Shown here: piece after piece, positions 53,125 to 61,556 of the stretch
Numbering within the stretch: position 1 is the first letter of the stretch
Layout of the letters: each line of letters opens with the position of its first letter
NCBI GenBank assembly: GCA_044507065.1
Contig: JBIQJY010000011.1
Location: 1 to 64,000 of the forward strand
Reading direction: 5' to 3'
Length of the DNA stretch: 64,000 nucleotides
DNA from: SCN-69-37 sp044507065
Lineage (GTDB): Bacteria; Acidobacteriota; Vicinamibacteria; Vicinamibacterales; SCN-69-37
The notes under the pieces: model-generated
The model's input: the letters and a program-made list of their open reading frames with translations, nothing else
Database searches by the model: none
What the model was told of the DNA's origin: nothing
Position numbers and translations under genes: made by a program

Positions 53125-53868
53125 CTACTCGGCAGCCGGAGCGGCGTCGCGTGTCGCGAAGTGGCGCCGCAGCAGCGGGCCGTCCGGCCCAGGAAGGGCG
53201 CCGACGATTCGATACATGTCGATGGTCACGTCGCAGGCCGTCACGGCATCGAGCATGCGCACGTCCGCGTCGTGCACCCGCACGACGCGATCACGGTACC
53301 GATGCGGCAGTTGCGGCAGGACGGAGCGATCGAGTGCGGCGTGAACGGCGGATGCCTCCGCGGTCGCCTCCGCGGAACCCGCCGATTCAATCAACCGTGC
53401 GGTGGCGCGCGACCGCGCGAGGCGGGTGCCGGCCGGGATGGCACCCGCGAGTTGCAGCGGTCCGAGCGTTGACGACGCGTCGCCGTACAGGAACGCGTGA
53501 CAGCGGCGATAGCTGCGGTCGCGCAGCTCCTCCAGTTCCATCGTCGTCACCGCCACGTGCTCGGCGATAGCCGCGTCGCTCGCGAGGAGCACGTACGCCG
53601 GCACGATCGACGTCCGCACATAGGCGTGCAGGCGTGCCTCGAACGCGTCGGTCGAACCGTCGTCGCCCGGCGCGGAGGCCCGCATGTGGGCCTCGAGCGC
53701 GGCGAACGCGGCCCGGTCCGCTGCCCGCAGGGCCTGGGCCGCCGGATCGTCGGCCAGTCGCGCGGTCACGGGATCGGCGCTGCAGCTCACGAGGAGGAAC
53801 AGCGAGAGGCCGACGGCCGCCACTCGGTGCAGGGGCGAGCGTCCGCGCCGGTGCGTGCAACCGATCAC
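53125..53868 (-). CDS. Lipoprotein of an unrecognised two-cysteine family (copy 1)
   Basis: This encodes 247 residues from a GTG that overlaps the DUF2207 stop (GTGA). A lipoprotein signal ends LSLFLLVSCSADP. The mature part is mostly helical, with the core ARLHAYVRTSIVPAYVLLAS, ELEELRDRSYRRCHAFLYGD, and the C-terminal RMLDAVTACDVTIDMYRIV and LPGPDGPLLRRHFATR. The gene at 57315-58046 encodes a clear paralog with the same order of motifs. Both keep exactly two Cys in the mature domain (RRC and TAC here), probably a disulfide. I recognise no family and no enzyme motif. Confidence 0.8.
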   Translation of the reverse strand: MIGCTHRRGRSPLHRVAAVGLSLFLLVSCSADPVTARLADDPAAQALRAADRAAFAALEAHMRASAPGDDGSTDAFEARLHAYVRTSIVPAYVLLASDAAIAEHVAVTTMELEELRDRSYRRCHAFLYGDASSTLGPLQLAGAIPAGTRLARSRATARLIESAGSAEATAEASAVHAALDRSVLPQLPHRYRDRVVRVHDADVRMLDAVTACDVTIDMYRIVGALPGPDGPLLRRHFATRDAAPAAE

Positions 53869-55640
53869 CACGAACCGCCACCACCACCGCCGCCACCGCC
53901 GCCCGACGACCCGCCACCGCCCGATCCACTCGACGACCGGGGCGAGGACGCCATGCTCCGACCGGCCTCGCTCATCGCACCCGACAGCGTCCGCTCGAAC
54001 GACTGCGTCGAAAACGTGCCCGCGGCGTGCGGCCCCGCGTACCACTCGGGTCCGCGCTGAGCGTAGATGCCCTCGAAGCGGCGCGCCCACTGGGTCGCCA
54101 CACCGAGCGCCATCGCGTATGGCAGGAGGACTTCGAACGCATGACGCGGATCGGCCGTGGCGCGATCGAGCCGGTCGCCGTCGACGCGCTTCGCGAACTC
54201 CTGGAACCCGAGCGCCCACTGACGAGCCCGCGCCCCCTTCGCCGTGCGACGCGGCATCGCGGGCGCGAACCCCATGAAGAGTCCCCACGTCACCAGGCCC
54301 GAGACCATCGGCACGACGATCGAGGCGGGTACTGCCACATCACGCAGCGCCATCCAGGCGGCCGCGGCTACCGACGTCGCGGCACCGGCGAGAATGCCGA
54401 GGAGCACCCATCGCGTGCGCGTCCGGTCCGGCGCACTGTCGAAGTAGCCGTCGCTGACGAGCCGGTCGTACAGGGCGCGCTTGATACCCGGAATATGCGT
54501 ATAGAACTTGTTCTTCAGGTCCGACGCGCGCACCGACGTCTTGCCGCCAAACAGTCCCTTGATGACGGCCGCTTCGTGAGCGGTGAGCGTTCCCTGCCCG
54601 CCCGACTGCAGCGTGAACGTCGTCTCCTCGTGTTCGAGCAGTCCGAGCAGCCACTGCTCGGACTCGGTCTTGATGGTCAGGTGACGGCGCACGGCAAGGT
54701 CCACAACGGTGGCCGTGATGTCGACCGCGTCGACCTTCTCGTCGATGAGTGTGCCAACCTCGCCCGGTGTGAGGCCAGACGGCGGTTCGTAGGCCACGAC
54801 GACCGACGCATCGGGTTCCGGGTCTCGTCCCCCCGCACGATAGCGGCGGATGAGGAACAGCAGCCAGGCGATCGGCAGCAGCCCGACCCAGTTGTCGACC
54901 GCGATGCGCCCGGCGCGGGCCGCCGCGGTGGGAAACGTCACCACACCCTGCGGAAAGCCGACGGCCACCGTCAGGCCTTCGAGCGGCTCCAGCGGCCGGG
55001 TCGTGACGAACCGCACGACGCCCGGCTCCGGATGACTGATCTCGACGTCGCGGTCGGTGCGACCGAACGCGCCGGTGTAGCCCGCTGTCGTCAGATCCGC
55101 GGAGGCGAGAGGCGCCGGCAGCCTGACGGTGGCACTCGAGCGATCGATCGCCGAGTTCCATTCGTTGCCTGTTGCGTTCCAGTAGATTTCATCGTGCTCG
55201 GCAAACTGCCCGAGCGCCTCGCGGACGCGATAGCGGATCACGTACACCACACGTCCGTTGACCGTGCTGTCCGGATCGCCAATCCGGATCTTCGTGTAGC
55301 GTCCCTCGTGACTCACGTCGGCGCGATGCGGCCGCCCCTCATCGTCGGTGACGCCAAGCAGACGCAGGCCGAGCGAATACGAGTAGCCCCGCGGATCCGA
55401 ATACCGCGTGGGGATGGACCGGAAGATGCCGTGGCGCGGTTCGCTGAACTGCACCTCGATCCGCTCCTCGACGACCATGTTCGAATCGGGTTCGACGGTC
55501 AGTTCGGTGTCGAAGCTGCGGATCGCATACGCGCCACGGTCGGACTGCGCGGCACCGGTCGCCGCGATGCCGACAACCAGCAGCGCGACAACGAGAAGGG
55601 CCGACCGGTGCCGTCGCGTGTGCATGACGCGCGCGCGCAT
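53865..55640 (-). CDS. DUF2207-family membrane protein with Gly-rich tail
   Basis: This encodes 591 residues. After a signal peptide (VVALLVVGIAATGAAQ) comes a beta-rich extracytoplasmic domain (AIRSFDTELTVEPDSNMVVE, EPRHGIFRSIPTRY), a membrane helix (about residue 255), a cytoplasmic winged-helix-like part (GTLIDEKVDAVDITATVVDL, then RHLTIKTES) and two more membrane helices. It ends with a low-complexity SSGSGGGGSSGGGG... SW tail. This is the DUF2207 architecture, which typically occurs beside lemA, as here (1-bp-scale overlap at 55640). Its biochemical role is unknown; the tail is seen in related exported or membrane proteins. Confidence 0.88.
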   Translation of the reverse strand: MRARVMHTRRHRSALLVVALLVVGIAATGAAQSDRGAYAIRSFDTELTVEPDSNMVVEERIEVQFSEPRHGIFRSIPTRYSDPRGYSYSLGLRLLGVTDDEGRPHRADVSHEGRYTKIRIGDPDSTVNGRVVYVIRYRVREALGQFAEHDEIYWNATGNEWNSAIDRSSATVRLPAPLASADLTTAGYTGAFGRTDRDVEISHPEPGVVRFVTTRPLEPLEGLTVAVGFPQGVVTFPTAAARAGRIAVDNWVGLLPIAWLLFLIRRYRAGGRDPEPDASVVVAYEPPSGLTPGEVGTLIDEKVDAVDITATVVDLAVRRHLTIKTESEQWLLGLLEHEETTFTLQSGGQGTLTAHEAAVIKGLFGGKTSVRASDLKNKFYTHIPGIKRALYDRLVSDGYFDSAPDRTRTRWVLLGILAGAATSVAAAAWMALRDVAVPASIVVPMVSGLVTWGLFMGFAPAMPRRTAKGARARQWALGFQEFAKRVDGDRLDRATADPRHAFEVLLPYAMALGVATQWARRFEGIYAQRGPEWYAGPHAAGTFSTQSFERTLSGAMSEAGRSMASSPRSSSGSGGGGSSGGGGGGGGGGSW

Positions 55641-56200
55641 CAGCGCTGAAACTGAACCTTCGGCACCTGGGCGTCGGCCGGGTTCGACAGTTCGAAGAAG
55701 TCCCGCTCGGTGAAGCCGAGCGGGCGCGCAATGATGACGGCCGGCACCGACTGGATGCGCGTGTTGAAGTCCCGCACGACGGCGTTGTAGTAGCGCCGCG
55801 CGTTCTGCAGTTCGGTCTCGAGCGACTCGAGCGATCGCTGCAGGTCCTGGAAGTTCTGATTGGCCTTCAGGTCGGGATAGGCCTCGGCGAGTGCAAAGAT
55901 CGTGCGCAATTGCGCGGTGAGCGCATTTTCCGCCTGCCCTGCTTCCCGCGGCGACCCGCCGCTCGTCGCCCCCACCGCGCGGTTGCGCGCTTCGATGACC
56001 TGTTCGAGCGTCTGCCGCTCGTGCGATGCATAGCCCTTGACCGTCTCGACCAGGTTGCCCACCAGATCGTGCCGCCGCTGCAGCTGCACGTCGATGTCGG
56101 ACCAGGCGCCGGCGGCGCGGTTGCGGAGTGCGACGAGCGAGTTGTACAGGCCGGCCACGAGGACCGCCAGCACCACCAGCACGATCAGGATCACGAACAT
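55640..56200 (-). CDS. lemA: LemA family protein
   Basis: This encodes 186 residues. A single N-terminal membrane helix (FVILIVLVVLAVLVAGLYNS) is followed by the LemA helical bundle: LVALRNRAAGAWSDIDVQLQ, RRHDLVGNLVETVKGYASHE, ANQNFQDLQRSLESLETELQ, NARRYYNAVVRDFNTRIQSV and the ending FFELSNPADAQVPKVQF. Start at ATG 56200 is chosen because GGGAGGT sits 6 nt before it. The family's function is not settled; it is usually paired with a DUF2207 or TPM protein, as here. Confidence 0.95.
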   Translation of the reverse strand: MFVILIVLVVLAVLVAGLYNSLVALRNRAAGAWSDIDVQLQRRHDLVGNLVETVKGYASHERQTLEQVIEARNRAVGATSGGSPREAGQAENALTAQLRTIFALAEAYPDLKANQNFQDLQRSLESLETELQNARRYYNAVVRDFNTRIQSVPAVIIARPLGFTERDFFELSNPADAQVPKVQFQR

Positions 56201-56273
56201 GACCACCTCCCGCGGGCTGGCAGGACCCGTCGCCCGCGACGTCGCACTATACAGCGTCTCGTGGGGACGGCTG

Positions 56274-57227
56274 CTACGGCTGGCCCGGCGCCACGTAGTC
56301 GCGTCGCGTGCGTGGCTTCAATCCCCGCTGCCCCACGCGCACCTCGATGCGGTGCACTTTCCCGTCGCGCTCGGGCGGCACGAAGCCGATCAGGTACTGG
56401 CGATGCAGTTCGTCGGCCACCTCGGCAAATGCCGCACCGAGATTGTCGTCGCCACGCAGTTCCAGATAACCGCCGCCCGACTCTTCGGCCACACGCGCGA
56501 GGCCCGGATCGGGCAGGTCGGCGGCAAGCATCGACCGCAGCCCGCCCGGGCCAATCCCGCCGCCGGCCCCGCGCGGCCCGCGGCTGCGCATGCCGATGGC
56601 ATAGATCATCGCGTCGCGCTCGCGCGCCTCGTCGATCACCTGGATCTGACTCGACGACCGCCGCCCGAATCCAACCGAGCCGCTGTCGCGGCCGTCACTG
56701 AGCACCAGCACGACACGCCGCGCGTCGCTTGCCGACTCGAACGCGTCGAGCGCTTCGTCGATGGCCAGCCACAACGGCGTGGGCGAATCCGGAGCGATTG
56801 CCTCGGGAAGCGCCGCACGCAGCGCCTCGGGATCGCTGGTGAACGTCGGGCTGATGGCAATCTCGCGGCCGAACGTCCCCACCCGCACGCGGTCGCCCGG
56901 CGCCAGGCTCGCGATCAGGTGCTCAGCCGCGGTGCGGAGCAGGTCGAGGTTGCCCACCATGCTGCCCGAGACATCGAGCATGACAACGAGCTGGATGGGC
57001 TGGGGCGTACTGTCGAACAGCGTGATGGGTTGCGGTCGGCCGCGGTCGAGGACCTCGAAGTCCTCGCGCGTGAGCGACGTGACGAGGCGCCCGTCGCCAT
57101 CGGTCACCGTGACGAACGCCCGCACGGTGTCGCCCGCGCCCTCGAAGACAGGCTGCTGCGGCCCGGCGACGCCCGCGGTCCCCGCCAGCAGCAGCGCGAC
57201 GACGACTCCCCCGAACGTGCGAGACAT
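56274..57227 (-). CDS. Secreted VWFA-related protein
   Basis: This encodes 317 residues. A signal peptide (VVVALLLAGTAGVAG) is followed by a short beta domain (VRAFVTVTDGDGRLVTSLTR EDFEV), then a von Willebrand A domain with a complete MIDAS: VVMLDVSGSMVGNLDLLRTA, TPLWLAIDEAL, VVLVLSDGRDSGS. The layout is that of the Acidobacteria-rich VWFA-related domain proteins (TIGR03436, from memory). It binds Mg2+ and probably a protein partner in the periplasm or at the surface. It lies 73 bp upstream of lemA, so all four genes may form one unit. Confidence 0.88.
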   Translation of the reverse strand: MSRTFGGVVVALLLAGTAGVAGPQQPVFEGAGDTVRAFVTVTDGDGRLVTSLTREDFEVLDRGRPQPITLFDSTPQPIQLVVMLDVSGSMVGNLDLLRTAAEHLIASLAPGDRVRVGTFGREIAISPTFTSDPEALRAALPEAIAPDSPTPLWLAIDEALDAFESASDARRVVLVLSDGRDSGSVGFGRRSSSQIQVIDEARERDAMIYAIGMRSRGPRGAGGGIGPGGLRSMLAADLPDPGLARVAEESGGGYLELRGDDNLGAAFAEVADELHRQYLIGFVPPERDGKVHRIEVRVGQRGLKPRTRRDYVAPGQP

Positions 57228-57314
57228 GGGTTCCCTCCTGCCGTGGGCACTGGCGCCAAGTGCGACTGATACCACGAAACCGCACCGCGCCGCCCGCCAC
57301 CGGCGGCCCTGGCG

Positions 57315-58046
57315 TCAGAGACCGGCCATCATCTGCCGCGCCAGCAGGTACCGCATCACGAGCGGCCCCTCGGGCGCAGGCAGGTCGACGGCAACCTGGT
57401 AGGCGGCCAGCGTGACTTCGCACGCCGCCACCCGGTCGATGTCGCGCGACGTCGAATCGCGCAGCACCATGGTGCGCTCGCCAAGCCAGGCCGGCAGCAC
57501 GGGAATCACCCGGTTGTCGAGGATGCTCCATGCCGCGGCTTCGTCGATCGAGACGGGCACGGTTCCGGCCGACGCAATCAGGTGCTCGGTGGCCTGCAGC
57601 CCGGCCGCGCGTGTCGACTCGGTCAACGTCGATTCGAGCCGCAGCTGGTCGGCCTCACTGGTCCTGTCGCCGAACAGGAACGCGAAACATCGGACATAGC
57701 TGCGGTCGCGCAGTTGCTCGATCTCCGCGATGGTGACCCGCATATACTCGCGCACCGCATCATCGTCGGCCAGCGGCAGGTAAGCCGGCGCAATGTGCGT
57801 GCGCAGGTAGGCGTGGAGGCGTTGTCGCGCGGAAACGGCTGGCTCGCCTTCCACGACCGACGGCTCGAGTATGCGCACCAGCTCATCGGCGGCCGCACGA
57901 TCCCGGGCGCGCAGGGCACGGACCACCGGTTCGGTCCGCGGCTCGAAGCCGCTCTCGCGATGCTGTTCATTCCAGGATGAGGACCCGCAGGCGACGGCCA
58001 GCAGCACAGACGCAAGCGCGACGGCGAGAGACTGTCGACCGTGCAC
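57315..58046 (-). CDS. Lipoprotein of an unrecognised two-cysteine family (copy 2)
   Basis: This encodes 243 residues, starting GTG 58046 with GAGG 6 nt before it (a TTG at 58052 is also possible). The signal ends LASVLLAVACGSS, a good lipobox. The mature part matches copy 1: QRLHAYLRTHIAPAYLPLAD, EIEQLRDRSYVRCFAFLFGD, then RVIPVLPAWLGER and IDRVAACEVTLAAYQVAVDL, PAPEGPLVMRYLLARQ. The two Cys in the mature domain (VRC and AAC) coincide with those of copy 1. It may belong to the VWA-LemA-DUF2207 group, 87 bp upstream of the VWA gene. Confidence 0.8.
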   Translation of the reverse strand: MHGRQSLAVALASVLLAVACGSSSWNEQHRESGFEPRTEPVVRALRARDRAAADELVRILEPSVVEGEPAVSARQRLHAYLRTHIAPAYLPLADDDAVREYMRVTIAEIEQLRDRSYVRCFAFLFGDRTSEADQLRLESTLTESTRAAGLQATEHLIASAGTVPVSIDEAAAWSILDNRVIPVLPAWLGERTMVLRDSTSRDIDRVAACEVTLAAYQVAVDLPAPEGPLVMRYLLARQMMAGL

Positions 58047-58089
58047 GATCAACCTCGATCGGCGCCGCGCGCGCGTGCGTCACGCCCGG

Positions 58090-59703
58090 TCATGACGGCG
58101 AGTCCGCCTGGTGGCGGGGAAACAACGGGTCACCGATCGTCAGCCGCGTCCCCGGCTGCAGTCCGCCCCAGGTGGTCCACGCCGAAAACACGGCCGTGCC
58201 GTTGCCCTGAAGGGCATCGTCCTCGTGCACCCACCCGAGCCGCCGCCACAGTTCGGTCATCCTGGACGGCGCAAACGGCCAGAGGAGCACCGCCGCGATA
58301 CGCAGGGTCTCGGCGCAGTTGTAGAGGATGGTGCCGACGTCGGGACGTCGTGCCGGGTCCTTGGCCAGCGTGAACGGCGCCGTCTCGGCGATGTAACCAT
58401 CGACGCCGCGCACGAGATCCATGGCCGCATCGCCGGCGGCCGCCAGATCGATCCGGGCCATTGCCGAGACGTACACGGCCGCGGCGTCGGCCGCGGCCCG
58501 CGCGTGCGCCGAGCCGGCACCGATTCCCTGCTGCGGCGCGGGCAGCACACCATCGAAGTAGCTGGCGGTCATCTTCACCACGCGGCTCGTGCAGTTGCCG
58601 ATGGCGTTGGCGAGATCCGTGTTGTAGGCCTCGATGAACTTCGACTCCGAAAAGTCGCTGTCGTAGGTGCCGAGCGGACCACGCGTGGCCAGGAACCAGC
58701 GCAGCGCGTCGAGTCCGAAGCCCTCGACGTAGCGGTCGATGCGATCGATGTCGATGAAGTTGCCGAGCGACTTGCTCATCTTCTGGCCGTCGGCAATCCA
58801 GAAGCTGTGGGCGTACACCCGGGCGGGCAGCCGCACCCATTCGAAGCCGGCGCAGCGGCGCAGCGCCAGCAGGAGCGCCGGCCAGATCGCCGCGTGGAAC
58901 CACAGGATGTCCTTCGCTATCAGGTGCGTGACACCCGAGGCCCAGTAGCGGCGACGGTCGTCGTCGTCCACGTACGTCAGGTAGTTGAAGAGCGCGTCGA
59001 TCCAGACGTAGACCGTCTGCGTCTCGTCGCCTGGAAACGGTATCCCCCACCCGCCCTGCCCCGTCCGGCTGATCGGGACGTCCTCCATCTCGCGCACGCG
59101 CGCGGCGATCTCGTTGCGCCGCGCTTCGGGTTCGACGATGAAGGCGTGGCCGTCGATGGACTGTCCGCCCTCGAGCAGGCGCAGCAGGGGCTCCCGATAC
59201 GCGCTCAGGCGGAAGAAGTAGTTCTTCTCCGTCTTCCTGACGAGCGGTCTGCCGTTGACCGGGGACACGAATCCGTACTCCTCGGCCTTCGAGTCCACGA
59301 CATATTCCTCCTGGCCCGAGTCGTACCAGCCTTCGTACTGGCCCTCGTAGACGTCACCCGTCGCGCGCAGCGCCGCGAGGCAGGCCTGCACGCGGGTCGT
59401 GTGCCGGGGGTCGGAGGTGCGTACGAAGTCGGTGTTGGTGATCCCGAGGCGCGCGAAGGTGTCCCGGAAGGCGGCAGCGTTGCTGTCGGCCCACTCCCGG
59501 GTCGTGAGGCCACGCGCGGCCGCCGCTTCCACCACCTTCGCCGCGTGTTCGTCCACACCGGTAAGGAAGAAGACGTCGTCGCCGTGCAGGCGCCGATGAC
59601 GCGCGAGGATGTCGGCGACCGTTGTCGTGTACACGTGGCCGATGTGCGGCCGATCGTTCACGTAGTAGATCGGGGTGGTGAGGTAGAAGGCGCGACGGGA
59701 CAT
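58090..59703 (-). CDS. metG: Methionyl-tRNA synthetase
   Basis: This encodes 537 residues. The class I core has YLTTPIYYVNDRPHIGHVYT (HIGH motif) and the KMSKS loop in DGQKMSKSLGNFIDIDRI. YVWIDALFNYLTYV and HLIAKDILWFHAAIWPALLL are typical. The CP insert near residues 120-160 (WYDSGQEEYVVDSK) has none of the Cys pairs, so this is a type without zinc knuckles. The helical anticodon domain ends the protein; the dimerisation domain found in E. coli is absent. The start at 59703 (MSRRAFYL) has TACAAT 9 nt upstream. Confidence 0.96.
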   Translation of the reverse strand: MSRRAFYLTTPIYYVNDRPHIGHVYTTTVADILARHRRLHGDDVFFLTGVDEHAAKVVEAAAARGLTTREWADSNAAAFRDTFARLGITNTDFVRTSDPRHTTRVQACLAALRATGDVYEGQYEGWYDSGQEEYVVDSKAEEYGFVSPVNGRPLVRKTEKNYFFRLSAYREPLLRLLEGGQSIDGHAFIVEPEARRNEIAARVREMEDVPISRTGQGGWGIPFPGDETQTVYVWIDALFNYLTYVDDDDRRRYWASGVTHLIAKDILWFHAAIWPALLLALRRCAGFEWVRLPARVYAHSFWIADGQKMSKSLGNFIDIDRIDRYVEGFGLDALRWFLATRGPLGTYDSDFSESKFIEAYNTDLANAIGNCTSRVVKMTASYFDGVLPAPQQGIGAGSAHARAAADAAAVYVSAMARIDLAAAGDAAMDLVRGVDGYIAETAPFTLAKDPARRPDVGTILYNCAETLRIAAVLLWPFAPSRMTELWRRLGWVHEDDALQGNGTAVFSAWTTWGGLQPGTRLTIGDPLFPRHQADSPS

Positions 59704-59842
59704 CGAGTCGTCATTGTAGTGGTCCTGCCGGCACGGCGGATGGCCGCCTCCGGCACGCCCCACCTCGCGGGGCGCATTGCGCTATCCTGCCGCAGGCCGA
59801 CGCCCGATGGCAGCTGGCCACGTTCGACGAGGAGGCTCGGTG

Positions 59843-60223
59843 ATGTCGGTACTGCTGGTGGCCATCGGTGGCGCGACGGGATCGGTTGCACGTTTCGCGC
59901 TGGGCGGGTGGCTCGGCACGATGGCCGCCGGCTGGCGGTTTCCGATCGGCACGTTCCTGGTCAACGTGGTGGGCTGCCTCATCATCGGCCTGCTGGCGGG
60001 TGTCGGCGAACGCCCGGGCCTGCTGTCGTACGAGGCCCGGCTGTTCCTGTTCACCGGCATGCTCGGCGGGTTCACGACCTTTTCGGCCTTCGGCCTCGAG
60101 ACGTTCGCGCTCGTCCGTCGCGGCGACCTGATCGTGGCCGGCAGCTACGTCGGCCTCAGCGTCCTGGTTGGTCTGCTGGCTGTCGCCGCCGGATTCGCGC
60201 TGGCCGGGAGCGCCACGCGATGA
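59843..60223 (+). CDS. fluC: Fluoride channel FluC (CrcB)
   Basis: This encodes 126 residues with four membrane helices. Family motifs: VAIGGATGSVARFALGGWLG, FPIGTFLVNVVGCLIIGLLA and FLFTGMLGGFTTFSAFGLET. The GGFTTFS turn includes the central Na+ site, and the Phe residues of helix 3 line the fluoride path. Two copies assemble antiparallel to export fluoride and relieve toxicity. GAGGAGG precedes the ATG. It is divergent from metG; no fluoride riboswitch could be recognised in the spacer. Confidence 0.95.
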   Translation: MSVLLVAIGGATGSVARFALGGWLGTMAAGWRFPIGTFLVNVVGCLIIGLLAGVGERPGLLSYEARLFLFTGMLGGFTTFSAFGLETFALVRRGDLIVAGSYVGLSVLVGLLAVAAGFALAGSATR

Positions 60224-60239
60224 GGCGACGGGCGGATTA

Positions 60240-60638
60240 CTAGAGCCGCGCGGCCATTTCATCCATCGTGATGTGGTGCTGCATCACCATGGCAATCCGT
60301 GCGGCGCGCTGCTTGGCCTCGTAGGCCACCGGGCCTTCGAACAGCTCATCGACGGTTGCGTGGAACAGCTCGACCCACCGGTCGAACTCGACGCGCGTCA
60401 TCGGTGCGCGGCGCGCCAGGCCGCGATGGATGGTCATCGGGTCTCCCTTGAAACCCGCCTCCCCGAACAGGATGGCCCCCCAGAACGCGTACATCTTCGG
60501 CAGGTGCTCCGCCCAGTCGACCTGCGCCACGTCATTGAAGATGGGCCCCAGCCGGTCGTCGGCCTGCACGCGGTCGTAGAACGCGTCGACGAGCCGCTCG
60601 ATGTCGGCGCGCGAAGTCAGGTCCGCCCGGTCGTTCAT
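60240..60638 (-). CDS. Group III truncated haemoglobin
   Basis: This encodes 132 residues. The globin helices show VDAFYDRVQADDRLGPIFND, WAEHLPKMYAFWGAILFGEA and MTIHRGLARRAPMTRVEFDR with the proximal His, then RWVELFHATVDELFEGPVAY. The early FY, the HLPKMYxFW block and the GDPMTIH block define group III (TrHbP-type). A good Shine-Dalgarno (GGAGGAG) precedes the ATG. It overlaps nsrR by 4 bp (ATGA), so it is expected to act in NO binding or detoxification under NsrR control. Confidence 0.93.
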   Translation of the reverse strand: MNDRADLTSRADIERLVDAFYDRVQADDRLGPIFNDVAQVDWAEHLPKMYAFWGAILFGEAGFKGDPMTIHRGLARRAPMTRVEFDRWVELFHATVDELFEGPVAYEAKQRAARIAMVMQHHITMDEMAARL

Positions 60639-61078
60639 GCCACTCCTCCGAGTCCATTCACCAGTGCAACCATGCGGCGCCGGGCCACCAGGTCGGCGAC
60701 GGTCCATTGATCGAGGACACCGAAAAACGCATCGACCGCCTCGTGCAGCACACCCTTGAGCCCGCAGGCCGGCGTGAGCGGGCACCGGTTGACGTCGCCG
60801 GCGAAACACTCGGCAAGCGCCAGCGTGCCCTCGGTATGGCGCACCACGTCACCGATGCGAATCCGCTCGGGATCCTGCGCCAGGCGGAACCCGCCCCCGC
60901 GCCCGCGGGTGGTCTCGAGGTAGCCGAGCCGCTGCAGCGTGTGAATCACCTTGATGATGTGGTGGCGCGATACGCCGAAGGCCGCGGCGGCCTCGGCCGC
61001 CATGCAGCGCTGCTCGCGACGGACGGCCGCGTAGATGAGCACACGCAGGCTGTAGTCGGTGAACGTATTAAGTTGCAT
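60635..61078 (-). CDS. nsrR: NsrR-type Rrf2-family regulator (nitric oxide sensor)
   Basis: This encodes 147 residues. It contains an Rrf2 winged helix (MQLNTFTDYSLRVLIYAAVR; VSRHHIIKVIHTLQRLGYLE; TTRGRGGGFRLA), then the cluster loop with Cys at 91, 99 and 105 (CFAGDVNRCPLTPAC), spaced 7 and 5. This spacing is that of Bacillus NsrR (C92, C100, C106), which holds a [4Fe-4S] cluster that NO destroys. GLKGVLHEAVDAFFGVLDQW then closes the dimer helix. It is followed by a truncated globin and has an NsrR-type box over its own start. Confidence 0.93.
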   Translation of the reverse strand: MQLNTFTDYSLRVLIYAAVRREQRCMAAEAAAAFGVSRHHIIKVIHTLQRLGYLETTRGRGGGFRLAQDPERIRIGDVVRHTEGTLALAECFAGDVNRCPLTPACGLKGVLHEAVDAFFGVLDQWTVADLVARRRMVALVNGLGGVA

Positions 61079-61092
61079 GCCGAATGCTACTT
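61070..61092. promoter_or_regulatory. NsrR operator, 11-1-11 palindrome
   Basis: AAGTTGCATGC (61070-61080), a single C, then GAATGCTACTT (61082-61092). The half-sites match at 9 of 11 positions and the layout equals the known NsrR consensus (AAGATGYATTT, 11-1-11). It covers the nsrR start codon (61078), the TAGCAT -10 of nsrR and lies against the TACAAT -10 of the divergent DUF488 gene, so one site can repress both. Confidence 0.85.
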
Positions 61093-61098
61093 TACAAT
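61093..61098 (+). promoter_or_regulatory. -10 element TACAAT of the DUF488 gene
   Basis: It ends 8 nt before the ATG at 61107, so the message would start at or near the start codon. The hexamer directly abuts the NsrR box. Confidence 0.55.
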
Positions 61099-61106
61099 GG
61101 TCGGTG

Positions 61107-61475
61107 ATGCCTGCCAAGCCGCGGATCGGGGTCAAGCGCGTCTACGACGCTCCGGCGAGGGGCGATGGCCTTCGCATTCTCGTGGACCGTGTGTGGCCGC
61201 GCGGGATGACGCGCGAGGCGGCCGCCCTCGATGAGTGGATGCCCGACGTGGCGCCCTCGGCGGCGCTGCGGAAGTGGTTCGGTCACGAGCCGTCACGCTG
61301 GGCCGGGTTCGAACGGCGCTACCGGCGCGAACTGGACGCCCGGCCCGAGGTCGTCGCGGCGCTGGTGGCGCGCATCGGGCGCCGGCGCGCCGTTCTGCTC
61401 TTCGGTGCCCGCGACGCGGAGCGCAACCAGGCGGTTGCGCTTCGCGCCTATCTCCACACGCGTTTCGGCCTGTAG
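61107..61475 (+). CDS. DUF488 family protein (YeaO-like)
   Basis: This encodes 122 residues. The family pattern is clear: RIGVKRVYDAPARGDGLRIL, VDRVWPRGMTREAAALDEWM, the WFGHEPSRWAGFERRYRREL segment and the terminal VLLFGARDAERNQAVALRAY. The family occurs widely and its biochemical role is unknown. It is divergent from nsrR with only 28 bp between start codons and has the NsrR box in its promoter, which suggests a link to nitrosative or redox stress here. Confidence 0.85.
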   Translation: MPAKPRIGVKRVYDAPARGDGLRILVDRVWPRGMTREAAALDEWMPDVAPSAALRKWFGHEPSRWAGFERRYRRELDARPEVVAALVARIGRRRAVLLFGARDAERNQAVALRAYLHTRFGL

Positions 61476-61556
61476 ACGCCGGCGACCGCCGCATGGTGGG
61501 CCACCAGGCGGCGGCTCGCTCCCACGGCCGGCGACGAGGGGGCGTGTGCCCGGCCG

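Noticed and set aside
59724..59842. Fluoride riboswitch before fluC
   Set aside because: The GATGGCAGCTGG stretch is vaguely similar, but the conserved pseudoknot segments could not be matched.
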